Below, piece after piece: positions 43,139 to 51,955 of a stretch of DNA of 64,000 bases. The stretch is from RGIG1995 sp045652425. Lineage in GTDB: Bacteria > Bacillota > Clostridia > Oscillospirales > CAG-272. The notes below the pieces were generated by a model, which saw nothing but the letters and a program-made list of their open reading frames with translations, did no database searches and was not told the DNA's origin. The stretch covers positions 1-64,000 of the forward strand of contig JAZRUG010000047.1 in the NCBI GenBank assembly GCA_045652425.1, read 5' to 3'. How positions within the stretch are numbered: position 1 is the stretch's first letter; each line of letters starts with the position of its first letter. The position numbers and the translations under genes are program-made.

Positions 43139-44144
43139 TATAACGAAAATAGAATGTGATGCAATTGTTAATGCGGCTAACTCCTCCCTCCTGGGTGGCG
43201 GAGGCGTGGACGGTGCGATCCATAAGGCTGCAGGCAAAGGACTCTTGTTAGAGTGTATGAAACTCGGTGGTTGTAAAGTTGGCCAGGCGAAGCTCACAAA
43301 GGGTTACAAGCTTCCTTCTAAGTTTGTAATACATACAGTCGGCCCCAAGTGGAAAGGCGGTCAGAAGGGTGAAAAAGAGCTCCTGGAGAGTTGTTATAGG
43401 GAGTCTTTACGTATTGCCATAGATAATAACTGTGAGTCAGTTGCTTTTCCGCTTATATCAAGCGGTGTATATGGCTATCCAAAAGATCAGGCCCTCCGGG
43501 TGGCTGTTGATGTTATCAGTTCATTTTTAGTAGAGCATGATATGCTTGTATATATTGTTGTATTTGACAAGTCTGCATTCCAGATCAGCGAGAAACTGTT
43601 TGCAGATATCGCATCGTTTATTGACGATAAGTACGTAGATACACATTTTGAATTTAACAGAACAAGAAGTGATGCGTGGGGGGAAAGCACACTTTTAGGC
43701 GAAACACGGATTTTGCAGGAAGAAGACTTCGTTGGAATGTCTGCTCCATGCACTCAGTCAATAGCAGCTCCAAAGGCCATTTCGTTGGAGGATGCTGTAA
43801 ACCAAATTGATGAGAGTTTTTCTCAGATGTTGTTGCGAAAGATTGATGAAAAGGGATTAACTGACGCAGAATGCTATAAAAAGGCTAATGTAGATAGAAA
43901 ACTCTTTTCCAAAATCCGCAGCGATGTTCATTACAGACCGAGCAAACCCACTACAATTGCTTTTGCAGTTGCCTTAGAGCTCAGTCTGGATGAAACGAAA
44001 GATATGCTTATGAAAGCGGGATTTGCCCTTTCAAGAAGTAATAAGTTTGATATTATAATCGAATATTTTATTTCCAACAATAATTATAACGTGTTTGAAA
44101 TCAACGAGGCTCTTTTTGCATTTGATCAGAGCCTATTAGGATAA
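43113..44144 (+). CDS. Macro-domain (ADP-ribose-binding) protein with C-terminal HTH-like domain
   Basis: A 343-residue protein. Residues about 1-165 form a macro domain: IVNAANSSLLGGGGVDGAIH (the NAAN and GGG loops that hold ADP-ribose) and SSGVYGYPKDQA. Macro domains bind or hydrolyse ADP-ribose on proteins or O-acetyl-ADP-ribose. A linker (about 170-235) leads to a compact helical C-terminal domain (about 240-343; KANVDRKLFSKIR, TTIAFAVALELSLDETKDML) resembling an HTH or a regulator scaffold. AAGGAGGG ribosome site. Coupled to the preceding membrane gene; VWA gene follows. Confidence 0.82.
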   Translation: MPIQIVRNDITKIECDAIVNAANSSLLGGGGVDGAIHKAAGKGLLLECMKLGGCKVGQAKLTKGYKLPSKFVIHTVGPKWKGGQKGEKELLESCYRESLRIAIDNNCESVAFPLISSGVYGYPKDQALRVAVDVISSFLVEHDMLVYIVVFDKSAFQISEKLFADIASFIDDKYVDTHFEFNRTRSDAWGESTLLGETRILQEEDFVGMSAPCTQSIAAPKAISLEDAVNQIDESFSQMLLRKIDEKGLTDAECYKKANVDRKLFSKIRSDVHYRPSKPTTIAFAVALELSLDETKDMLMKAGFALSRSNKFDIIIEYFISNNNYNVFEINEALFAFDQSLLG

Positions 44145-44240
44145 ATATGTCGCTTCGTATGCGACCATACATCTAAGGATCCCATCTATAATGTAGATAC
44201 AAGGCAACAAAGCCTTAGTACATTATCGGAGGTATCCAAA

Positions 44241-44891
44241 ATGAAAAAGGAAAACAATATTACAGAACTGGTTTTTATTCTTGACCGGAGTGGCTCTATG
44301 TCTGGACTGGAGAGCGATACGATCGGCGGCTTCAACGCGATGATCGAGAAGCAGAAAAAGGAAGATGGAGAGGCCTACGTGTCCACCGTGCTCTTTGACA
44401 ACGAGAGTACTGTTTTGCACGACCGTCTTCCCCTGGGCAAAATTCCCAAAATGACAGCGAGAGACTATAGTGTCCGTGGCTGCACAGCACTTGTCGATGC
44501 AATCGGCGGTGCCATTCACCATATCGGCAATATCCACAAGTATGCCCGACCGGAAGATGTTCCTGCGCATACTATGTTTATCATTACAACCGATGGACAG
44601 GAAAATGCCAGTTATAAATACAGTAGTGATACTGTGAAGAAGATGATTGAGCGTCAGAAGGAAAAGTACGGATGGGAATTCCTTTTTATCGGCGCCAATA
44701 TCGATGCAGTTGAGACTGCAGCAAGTTTTGGCATTGCGCGTAACCGTGCTGTGAACTATCACGCGGATAGCGAGGGAACTCAGGTGCTTTACGAAACCCT
44801 TTCGGCACCGATAAGTGCAATGCGAAAAAACCAAGAGATTAGTGACACCTGGGGTGCTCAGATTGAGGAGGATTTCCAGAGAAGAAAGTAG
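44241..44891 (+). CDS. VWA-domain protein (TerY-like)
   Basis: A 216-residue von Willebrand factor A protein with the MIDAS metal site: DRSGSMSG (about 12-19), the Thr in VRGCTALVDAI (about 80) and the Asp in ITTDGQENAS (about 120). It resembles TerY of tellurite/stress clusters, where VWA proteins partner with kinases and PP2C. The ribosome site CGGAGG is 10 nt before the ATG. It is immediately followed by the kinase fusion (stop to ATG 9 nt), so the two are co-expressed. Mode of action unknown. Confidence 0.85.
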   Translation: MKKENNITELVFILDRSGSMSGLESDTIGGFNAMIEKQKKEDGEAYVSTVLFDNESTVLHDRLPLGKIPKMTARDYSVRGCTALVDAIGGAIHHIGNIHKYARPEDVPAHTMFIITTDGQENASYKYSSDTVKKMIERQKEKYGWEFLFIGANIDAVETAASFGIARNRAVNYHADSEGTQVLYETLSAPISAMRKNQEISDTWGAQIEEDFQRRK

Positions 44892-44900
44892 GTGCAGTAT

Positions 44901-47900
44901 ATGGATAGAAGTGATTTAATAGCTTCCTTTCAGGATACATTGACATTTTCTACGTCAGGTGAATTAAGTGCCCTGACAAAGAAAGCTGTAGATACGTCAA
45001 AGGTTTATTATGAGGGATTTGAGTCTGGGACTCAAGTAGGTGAAGTGGAATGTCGCATTGTGATTAGTGCGAACACTACGTTTGCAGAGGCACAAAAATA
45101 TGCAGGAGAAGGTCGCGTGGCCGTTCTTAACTTTGCGAATCCTGTAAACCCCGGTGGCGGTGTTGAGTCTGGTGCAATGGCGCAGGAAGAGTGCCTTTGC
45201 AGGAGCAGTAATCTGTATACCTGCTTAAGAGCCGACCACCTATATAACGAGTACTATGATTACCATAGTAAACTGAATAATCATTTCTATTCTGACAGAC
45301 TGATTTATTCACGTGATGTTACAGTTTTTAAGGATGACAACGCCATCCCTGTGAAACTGTCTTGCGAGAAATGGTTCAACGTTGATGTTATTACTTGTGC
45401 AGCACCATATCTCGGTGGATCCAAATATACAAATCCAACAGTGCTTAGGCATTTATTTCAAGGCAGGATAAAAAACATTCTGGAGGCTGCCTTAGATAAT
45501 AAGGCTGAAACCATTGTTTTAGGTGCCTTTGGTTGTGGCGCTTTCAAAAACCCAGCGCGTTTGGTTGCTGAGGAATTTAAGTCTGTTATTGAAAAGGGAG
45601 AGTATTGTAAGAAGTTCAAGAATATTGTATTTGCTATTAAAAAAGAGTCTGAAAAGAACTTCGGAGAGAACTACTGGACTTTTGTAAATGTTCTTGACTT
45701 CTCCTTGTTGGAAAACTGTCCAACCTATGAACTGCCTGAAGTTCTCTTACCCACAGGGAAAAAGATAGAAAAGACATCCGTTGGCTTTTGCCATTTGCCT
45801 ACAAATATATCAATGGAGGATGTTAAGGATCTTACTTTAGCCGGCGAAGGCTCTCCAGATACAACATGGAACAAAAACACAGAAGACTTCGATAAACAAT
45901 ACCATTTTCTTAAATGGCAAAGAAGTAATCCATATTATAAGAAACAGATTTCCATTTTGGGAGATTCTATCAGCACATTAGACGGATACAACCCCTTAGG
46001 ACACAACCTTTTCTTTAAGGGAGAAGTTTGTGCAAGAGCTGGCGTATCTAATATGTCTGATACGTGGTGGGGGCAGGTGATTGAACTGCTTGGAGCAGAG
46101 CTTCTCGTAAATAATTCCTGGTCTGGTAGTCGTGTAAGCAAACTTCCGGATACTCAATCCTTATTCCCTTCAGGATGCAGCGATGAGAGAACCGGAAACC
46201 TTCATATACACGATGTTAAACCTGATGTTATCATAGTATACCTGGGCACAAATGATTGGGGTTACGGTGTTTCTCCTGAACCGAAAAGAATAGGGTTCTT
46301 TGATGAGCATAAGAAAATCCATGTTGATGGCTTTGCATCTCCGGATGAAAGCGTTTTCTCAATTGCCTATGACACGATGATAAAAAAACTTCGGAAGAAT
46401 TATCTGGAGGCAGAAATTTGTTGTTGCACCCTTAATACAACATATATGTCAGAGAATCCGGGGTTTGTCTTTCCTGTTGCCCACGGTGGCACGCATGTTG
46501 ATGTGTACAATAACATTATCAGAAGCGCTGCAAATCGTTTTAAGTGCAAATTGATTGATTTAGCCGGATATCATATGGCTTATGACTCAATCGATGGTTC
46601 GCACCCGAATTCTGAAGGCATGAAAACCTTGGCCACGATGATATTACGTGAGCTTGATTGTCATGTGGCGCCTGTTCTGGATTGTGAACAAGGAAAGCAT
46701 AAGTATGTCCTTGCAGAGAGAAATACCGGCGATGATAAGTATGTGTGTTCTGTCTGCGCTAAGGTTAAACACGAAGGAATGTTATTTATGAAAAAGATAG
46801 TAAAAGCTCATATCAGTTATTCTGATGGTGGTTTTGGAAGATCTATCACCTTGGATGGAACGACACTATCTTGGCGAAATACAATTTCACCGGGAAGACC
46901 GCCTGTGCCTGATTATGATTTTTCGGAAAAGAAAAAAGAACTGAGCGAGAAAGACGCTCAGCTCCTTGCATACGAATTAGGAAATGTTGCGCTTGACGGA
47001 TGTGTTTCCGATCCCGTTCTTGATTACCCTCCGGGAGCGAGTTATAGCATCTATACCTGTACATATGACGATGGAAGTGAGTTTGAATATAGAACAAGAT
47101 TCAAAACAGCGCCGGAATTTGAACGGCTAAAAGTGATTCTGAATAATCACTGTGTTTCACCGGCTATTCCGGTAATTCCTCCAATCCCGTTCGACGATGA
47201 TACGGTTATTTTAAATCCACCTGAGGAAGATGAAGACATCATTAAGCTAGATCCGAATGTTACAGACATTTTGTATTCTGACACCTTAAAATTACTTGTT
47301 TGTTCTTCTAACAAGACTATTACACTGCAAAAGGCATCTATTGAGGTAGGCCGAGCAACAGAGAGTGATTTGAATTTTGGGGCAGATAATAAATATATGG
47401 CACGTCGTCATGCAACCTTTATGTTCAGTAATGGTAAGTGGTATCTGATAGATAACAACTCCACGAACGGAACATATATCAACGGCGTGAAATTGCGACC
47501 GGGAAAGAAATACCAACTCGCAGCGGATGACGAAATTGTTTTCGCAAAGTATACTAAGTTGGTGTTCTATAAGACTCCTTGGACTCCAAGACCTCCTGTT
47601 GTTCCGCCTGTACCACCGTTTAGACCGCCATTTACTCCTCCGAAGCCGCCAGTGGCTCCACCGCTCATTGCACCAATACAATTAGGCACTGTCATTGAGG
47701 GCAAATATAAACTGGAGAAGATACTTGCGGTCGGTCCTCACACAATTTACCTTGCATCGGTTGAGGGTGAAGACAAAAAGGTAGCTGTTAAGGTAGAAGA
47801 TATAAGCCGATTTAACAATGCCGTGGTAATTGCAAATATCAAGGAATCCTTTGAGTTGCATAAGGCTATTAAGCACCCGGATGTACCGTCAATGCTTGAA

Positions 47901-48500
47901 ATGATTCAGACTTCAAAGTATATCTACCTTGTGATGGAATACCTTGATGGCGAAACACTTGACCGAGTATTAGCTACAAAGTCAGGACCTATGGAATCCA
48001 AGCGTGTTGCAATGGTAGGAAGAAATGTCGCAAGAATTCTACAATCACTGCATGAGCTTAATCCGCCTATTGTATGCAGAGATGTAAAGCCCTCCAACAT
48101 TATGATTCACAATGGATTAGATGTTAAGATGTTCGACTTCGGCATAGCAATGAGATATCATGATGATGGACGCGAGGATGATCAGATAGTTGGTACCGTT
48201 GGCTATGCAGCACCTGAGCAATATAAAGGACACGCTCGGCCTGAAACAGATATCTATGGTCTCGGAATGACTCTTTATTATATGCTTACAAAGGATGATC
48301 CTAAGATTCCTGGATTTAGATGTAAGTCTATTAAGGTATTGAATCCTAATGCCGATTCACGATTGGTGCGTATCGTTGAGAAGTGTATCGAGCCAGATTA
48401 TAAGAATAGATATAAGAGCTGTGCCGAACTCCTCAAGGATTTGGATCAGTTTATTAATGGTGGATCGCAAAGTCTATTCGGGAGAATTTTTAGAAAGTAA
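44901..48500 (+). CDS. PARG-SGNH-FHA-Ser/Thr kinase multidomain protein
   Basis: A 1,199-residue fusion. Residues about 1-270: TIGR02452/PARG-type poly(ADP-ribose) glycohydrolase-like domain with NPGGGVESGAMAQEE (GGG-x7-QEE). About 345-590: SGNH hydrolase (ILGDSIST near 353, LGTNDWG near 448, SHPNSEG near 567). About 590-790: uncharacterised part starting with a C-x4-H...CxxC ribbon. About 800-890: FHA domain (GRATES, RRH, NSTNGTYING). Then proline-rich linker and kinase (about 935-1190; VAVK, CRDVKPSN, DFG, APEQY). ATG 44901 with AGGTG is preferred over GTG 44892. No signal peptide: cytoplasmic. Confidence 0.85.
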   Translation: MDRSDLIASFQDTLTFSTSGELSALTKKAVDTSKVYYEGFESGTQVGEVECRIVISANTTFAEAQKYAGEGRVAVLNFANPVNPGGGVESGAMAQEECLCRSSNLYTCLRADHLYNEYYDYHSKLNNHFYSDRLIYSRDVTVFKDDNAIPVKLSCEKWFNVDVITCAAPYLGGSKYTNPTVLRHLFQGRIKNILEAALDNKAETIVLGAFGCGAFKNPARLVAEEFKSVIEKGEYCKKFKNIVFAIKKESEKNFGENYWTFVNVLDFSLLENCPTYELPEVLLPTGKKIEKTSVGFCHLPTNISMEDVKDLTLAGEGSPDTTWNKNTEDFDKQYHFLKWQRSNPYYKKQISILGDSISTLDGYNPLGHNLFFKGEVCARAGVSNMSDTWWGQVIELLGAELLVNNSWSGSRVSKLPDTQSLFPSGCSDERTGNLHIHDVKPDVIIVYLGTNDWGYGVSPEPKRIGFFDEHKKIHVDGFASPDESVFSIAYDTMIKKLRKNYLEAEICCCTLNTTYMSENPGFVFPVAHGGTHVDVYNNIIRSAANRFKCKLIDLAGYHMAYDSIDGSHPNSEGMKTLATMILRELDCHVAPVLDCEQGKHKYVLAERNTGDDKYVCSVCAKVKHEGMLFMKKIVKAHISYSDGGFGRSITLDGTTLSWRNTISPGRPPVPDYDFSEKKKELSEKDAQLLAYELGNVALDGCVSDPVLDYPPGASYSIYTCTYDDGSEFEYRTRFKTAPEFERLKVILNNHCVSPAIPVIPPIPFDDDTVILNPPEEDEDIIKLDPNVTDILYSDTLKLLVCSSNKTITLQKASIEVGRATESDLNFGADNKYMARRHATFMFSNGKWYLIDNNSTNGTYINGVKLRPGKKYQLAADDEIVFAKYTKLVFYKTPWTPRPPVVPPVPPFRPPFTPPKPPVAPPLIAPIQLGTVIEGKYKLEKILAVGPHTIYLASVEGEDKKVAVKVEDISRFNNAVVIANIKESFELHKAIKHPDVPSMLEMIQTSKYIYLVMEYLDGETLDRVLATKSGPMESKRVAMVGRNVARILQSLHELNPPIVCRDVKPSNIMIHNGLDVKMFDFGIAMRYHDDGREDDQIVGTVGYAAPEQYKGHARPETDIYGLGMTLYYMLTKDDPKIPGFRCKSIKVLNPNADSRLVRIVEKCIEPDYKNRYKSCAELLKDLDQFINGGSQSLFGRIFRK

Positions 48501-48582
48501 GCAGGCAAGAAATGAAACTTAAAAAGAAATTTAGTTTATTGTTGAGTTATTTTTTGTAACTATTCCAGTGGCTTTCATATAT

Positions 48583-48638
48583 AAAAACTCCTTTGTTGAT
48601 TTGATAATACTTCTATTATCTGTCAACAAAGGAGTTTT
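48583..48638 (-). terminator. Terminator between convergent genes
   Basis: AAAAACTCCTTTGTTGAT pairs with TGTCAACAAAGGAGTTTT, much like the hairpin at 40109-40165. It serves the minus-strand gene at 48661 and probably the kinase fusion from the other side. Confidence 0.7.
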
Positions 48639-48660
48639 ATACTGTTTGCTTTTATAAAAC

Positions 48661-48858
48661 TTATTTACATATGGGATGTAATTCGTAATTATTACACGCT
48701 GCGTTATATAACATGGGTGCTAATTTTTTTCCGCATTTTCCAGAGGTTCCCGTTTCTACAACGACACATTTTCTGATAGTGTCAATTGTTCTTTCACCAC
48801 ACCAGTATGCACAGTTTCCGCAATTTTTGTTTATTTTATTAAGCGTCATTTTACCCAT
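48661..48858 (-). CDS. Small cysteine-rich protein
   Basis: A 65-residue protein with seven cysteines: NCGNCAYWCGERTIDTIRKC, then GKCGKK, NAACNN and a C-terminal HPICK. The spacing suggests a metal-binding or disulfide knot; no family recognised. Ribosome site AAAGGAG. It is followed by the gene at 48888, reading in the same direction, 29 bp upstream. Confidence 0.5.
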   Translation of the reverse strand: MGKMTLNKINKNCGNCAYWCGERTIDTIRKCVVVETGTSGKCGKKLAPMLYNAACNNYELHPICK

Positions 48859-48887
48859 TTTGTGTTCACTCCTTTTCTAAATTCAAA

Positions 48888-49454
48888 CTATCTTGTTTTG
48901 ATTCTTTCTATGTTTGCTTCTATATTACTTGTCGAAATCTCACCGTTTTCGTCAAAAATAGGCAAAAGACCATCTTGTTCGTAAACGGAGTTTGCCCATT
49001 TTTTAGTAGCTTCATCACTTATTACAGATGCGAAAGCTAATATAGTATCACGAATGTTTGCTATTTTCTTCATTTGACTAATCTTTGTAAATTGATTATC
49101 AGTTTCTTTTATAAAATAAATATGACAAAGTTCAAATTTTTCTCCCGTGATAAGCGCTATCTCTAAATCATGCTTATTATATACACCTACGATACCATTA
49201 TCTTCCTGTTCGCTGTTTATTAATTTAAAATCAACAACATTATCGATTGGATATTCTTCTATAAACTGAAGTTTGCCGTTTTTAGCCTTGTTAAAAACAA
49301 TGATGCGTTCATTATCCAAAGAATAATCTACCATTTCTTGAAGGCTGCCTCCCTGAATAGAGCCATACCTTTCTAATGATTGTATTGACGCATCCTTTTC
49401 TTTCTGTGCTTTTGCTTCCGCCAATTTCTTTTTAATTTCATCAAAAAAACTCAT
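48888..49454 (-). CDS. Uncharacterised protein
   Basis: The 188-residue protein starts MSFFDEIKKKLAEAKAQKEK (a charged helix), with a middle beta-rich part (RIIVFNKAKNGKLQFIEEYP, LITGEKFELCHIYFI) and a helical end. The middle resembles small PH-like or SHOCT-type protein parts, but I cannot assign it. ATG 49454 with AGAGGT is preferred over 49490. It is divergent from the XRE gene with a 121-bp region between them. Confidence 0.5.
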   Translation of the reverse strand: MSFFDEIKKKLAEAKAQKEKDASIQSLERYGSIQGGSLQEMVDYSLDNERIIVFNKAKNGKLQFIEEYPIDNVVDFKLINSEQEDNGIVGVYNKHDLEIALITGEKFELCHIYFIKETDNQFTKISQMKKIANIRDTILAFASVISDEATKKWANSVYEQDGLLPIFDENGEISTSNIEANIERIKTR

Positions 49455-49575
49455 AACTATACCTCTTTTTGTATAACATTGTCGAACCAAAGTCCAATAT
49501 TAGAATACCATAGTATTTTATTTTGTCGAGATTTTTGAGATAATAGTATTGTAATATTTGTCTTGGAGGCTAGTT

Positions 49576-49854
49576 ATGTTAAGCAAGAAAATATGTGAAT
49601 TGCGATTATCTTTTGGTTGGACACAGGTGCAATTGGCTCAAAAATTAGGTATTACAAAACAAACCGTTTCAAATTGGGAAAACGATAATATTCAGCCGTC
49701 AATAGATATGCTTGTCAAACTTGCAAAAACATTCAATGTATCTACTGATTATTTGTTGAGACTAACACCTACTAATTCTATAAATGTTGACGGACTACCA
49801 ACAGAATTTGTTTCGCATATAGTTCAAATCATAGACGATTATAAAACAAAGTAA
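49576..49854 (+). CDS. XRE-family transcriptional regulator
   Basis: A 92-residue regulator whose N-terminal 65 residues are a Cro/CI helix-turn-helix (LSKKICELRLSFGWTQVQLA, then KLGITKQTVSNWEN, MLVKLAKTFNVSTDYLLRL). ATG 49576 is set by GGAGG. It is divergent from the uncharacterised gene at 48888 and could control it. Short helical tail for dimerisation is plausible. It is the last gene of the accessory region before the solute-binding protein. Confidence 0.85.
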   Translation: MLSKKICELRLSFGWTQVQLAQKLGITKQTVSNWENDNIQPSIDMLVKLAKTFNVSTDYLLRLTPTNSINVDGLPTEFVSHIVQIIDDYKTK

Positions 49855-49884
49855 AAAACGGAGCAGGCTTTCTGCTCCGTTTTG
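49855..49884 (+). terminator. Terminator of the XRE gene
   Basis: AAACGGAGCAGGC-TTT-CTGCTCCGTTTT after the stop codon. Confidence 0.8.
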
Positions 49885-49994
49885 CTATTTGTTATATCTC
49901 TCCACAACACTATGTATCGCCCAGCAAAATTTGTCGAAAGGTGTCAATGTTGTCAGCAAAGTATCACCTCTATGTAATAAATACATAGAGGTAA

Positions 49995-50031
49995 AAAACA
50001 AGCCCTTCCCCGTTTGGAAAAGGCTTGTTTT
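49995..50031 (-). terminator. Terminator of the solute-binding protein gene
   Basis: On the minus strand AAACAAGCC...GGGCTTGTTTTTT folds next to the stop codon at 50035. Confidence 0.75.
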
Positions 50032-50034
50032 GTA

Positions 50035-51495
50035 TTATTTAAATTCATCGAAGTCGGCGTAAATCTTCTTAATATGAGCTTTTACGGCTTTCTCAAGTCT
50101 TGCATAGTTTCTCGAAATATTTGACGTTTGCGGGTCAACGTCGAGTATGCCGGAACGAAGGTCGCCGAAGTTGTAGTAAAGACCGATATCATATACGCAG
50201 TTATTGCGGAGTATATGCAAAGTCTCTTCGGATTCATCATCTCTGACGTATCTTCTTGTGAGAAGCGTTTCAAACCAAGTCGGTACAATCGTAAAGCTTG
50301 ATATATAGTTCATATCTTCAATTATAGTTGCCGTACGTTCCAAATCTTCTTGTACGTTAGGGAGCGCAAAGAGGTTATTGTTATAAGGATATATCGTCTT
50401 ATATCCCTCTTGGTGTTCGTCGTATTTCGGGAACGGAAGAACACCGAATTCGCTTTCCATCTCGGCAAATCCGGAGAGCGCGCCCTCGCTGGTATAGTGG
50501 AACAAATACAAATCCTGTGTAAACAAGAAGCGGAGATATGCGTATTTATGAGAGTACTGAGAACTGTCAAATTTTACGTCCGAGCAGGTCATACAGTATG
50601 AGTGCGACGAATCTGTGAAAACTTGCTTCAGTTTTTCATAAAGAGTTACAGTCTTGTCGCCGTTTTGCATAAGTGTAATTTGAGGATATCCCGTCTCGTC
50701 GTTGGTGGTCGCTCTGAGTCCGGAAGCGTAAAGGAACATTCTCGGATTGTGGTGTTCCATAAGAGTTCCGTATTTATCAACCTCGGTCATGTGTCCGTCT
50801 TGGTTAACGTCAACAGAAACGGAATTAACCATATTTGCCCAGTTATCAATAGTCCACTGGTTGTTCTTCATTAATTCATAAGGGTCGGTAAGCTGAAAAT
50901 CTTCAACCAATTTCTTGTTGAAAAATACGCAGAAGCCTATAGTATGTATATTGAGAGCGCAGTTTGCAAAAAACAGCTTGTTGCCTATCATAAGCTGATC
51001 TTTTGAGTTGCTGTCCCAATAAGATTTATCCCAATTAAAAGTTTCGATATCAAGCAGGTTCATAAGTAAGTTTTCTTGAGCCATTGTCGCGAGGTTCGAG
51101 CACGAAGCAAGAATAGCGTCAAATTCACACGCACCGCCCATAACCTGTGTTCTTACCGTAGTAAGAATGTTTGTAACGTTAAGCTGACAAACTTTTATAT
51201 TGTATTTTTCTTCAAGGATAGAGTTTCTTTTTGCGATAGAAGAATCAAGAATCTTGCTGTCTTCTCCATCTGATACAAGATAGCCTGTGTTGTATGCGCT
51301 TCCCTCGTTTGTAATAAACGTAAATTCATATCCTCCGTAATCTTTTGCGGGAAGATTTGGGTTTTCGGCGGTTCCTTTTATTTCTTCTTCATCTTTATCT
51401 TTTGAGCCGCCACTTCCACCGCAAGCAACGAGCATAGAAAGGAGCATAATAAGCGCTAATGTAAGTGCTAAAATTTTCGAAAAAGTTTTTTTCAT
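50035..51495 (-). CDS. Extracellular solute-binding lipoprotein
   Basis: A 486-residue lipoprotein: signal peptide MKKTFSKILALTLALIMLLS followed by the lipobox LVAC (Cys about 26) and a Gly/Ser/acidic linker. The mature part fits family-1 type ABC solute-binding proteins (segments YGGYEFTFITNE, FDAILASCSNLATMAQENLL and a C-terminal hinge). No permease or ATPase is beside it, so the substrate and partner are unknown. GGGAGG ribosome site. The 335-bp upstream gap holds a promoter region for both directions. Confidence 0.78.
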   Translation of the reverse strand: MKKTFSKILALTLALIMLLSMLVACGGSGGSKDKDEEEIKGTAENPNLPAKDYGGYEFTFITNEGSAYNTGYLVSDGEDSKILDSSIAKRNSILEEKYNIKVCQLNVTNILTTVRTQVMGGACEFDAILASCSNLATMAQENLLMNLLDIETFNWDKSYWDSNSKDQLMIGNKLFFANCALNIHTIGFCVFFNKKLVEDFQLTDPYELMKNNQWTIDNWANMVNSVSVDVNQDGHMTEVDKYGTLMEHHNPRMFLYASGLRATTNDETGYPQITLMQNGDKTVTLYEKLKQVFTDSSHSYCMTCSDVKFDSSQYSHKYAYLRFLFTQDLYLFHYTSEGALSGFAEMESEFGVLPFPKYDEHQEGYKTIYPYNNNLFALPNVQEDLERTATIIEDMNYISSFTIVPTWFETLLTRRYVRDDESEETLHILRNNCVYDIGLYYNFGDLRSGILDVDPQTSNISRNYARLEKAVKAHIKKIYADFDEFK

Positions 51496-51733
51496 AGTGC
51501 CTCCCGGAATTAGTTTGCATAAATTAGATAAAAGTAATGAATAATTTATTTACCTTGCGGTAATTTTACCAAAAAAACCGTTTTGTGTCAAGCGGAGTTT
51601 GTGCATAATGTACTTTTTGGTGAAAGTGTTCAATAATTATTGTGAAATCTTAGTACATTACCCTTGGATGTTGTGTACTTTCACGTATTTAGCGGAATTG
51701 CATATATTATTATATTTTTTCTTTGGAATTTTA

Positions 51734-51762
51734 TTGACATATTGCTTCTTATAGTATAAAAT
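51734..51762 (+). promoter_or_regulatory. Promoter of the small membrane protein and rny
   Basis: TTGACA (51734-51739), 17 nt, TAAAAT (51757-51762). It lies 68 nt before the smORF start and 193 nt before rny. Confidence 0.65.
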
Positions 51763-51830
51763 ATATGTAATATGGGTAAATGTTGTGTTTAATATACAAT
51801 GACTGAAACTTATGTGAGGTCTTGAAATAT

Positions 51831-51929
51831 ATGGCAATAAGTATAGTAGGATTATTTGTTATATGCTCGGCTGTCGCAGCAGTTTTAGGCATTGTTGGTA
51901 TTATAATTATATTTGCTTGTAAAAAATAA
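51831..51929 (+). CDS. 32-residue single-pass membrane peptide
   Basis: The reading frame ATG GCA ATA ... AAA AAA TAA gives a 32-residue peptide starting MAISIVGLFVICSAVAAVLG and ending IIIIFACKK: one long hydrophobic helix with a short basic end. A GAGGT ribosome-like site (51816-51820) lies 10 nt upstream. It is 26 bp before rny in the same transcript, which also encodes a membrane protein at its N terminus. No family is recognised; evidence is the frame, the ribosome site and the hydrophobicity only. Confidence 0.5.
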   Translation: MAISIVGLFVICSAVAAVLGIVGIIIIFACKK

Positions 51930-51955
51930 AATATTGACTAAGGAGGTGCACTGCT

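Noticed and set aside
48511..48558. Mini ORF MKLKKKFSLLLSYFL after the kinase fusion
   Set aside because: Only 15 residues and no downstream continuation; it could be the remnant of a signal peptide but evidence is too weak.
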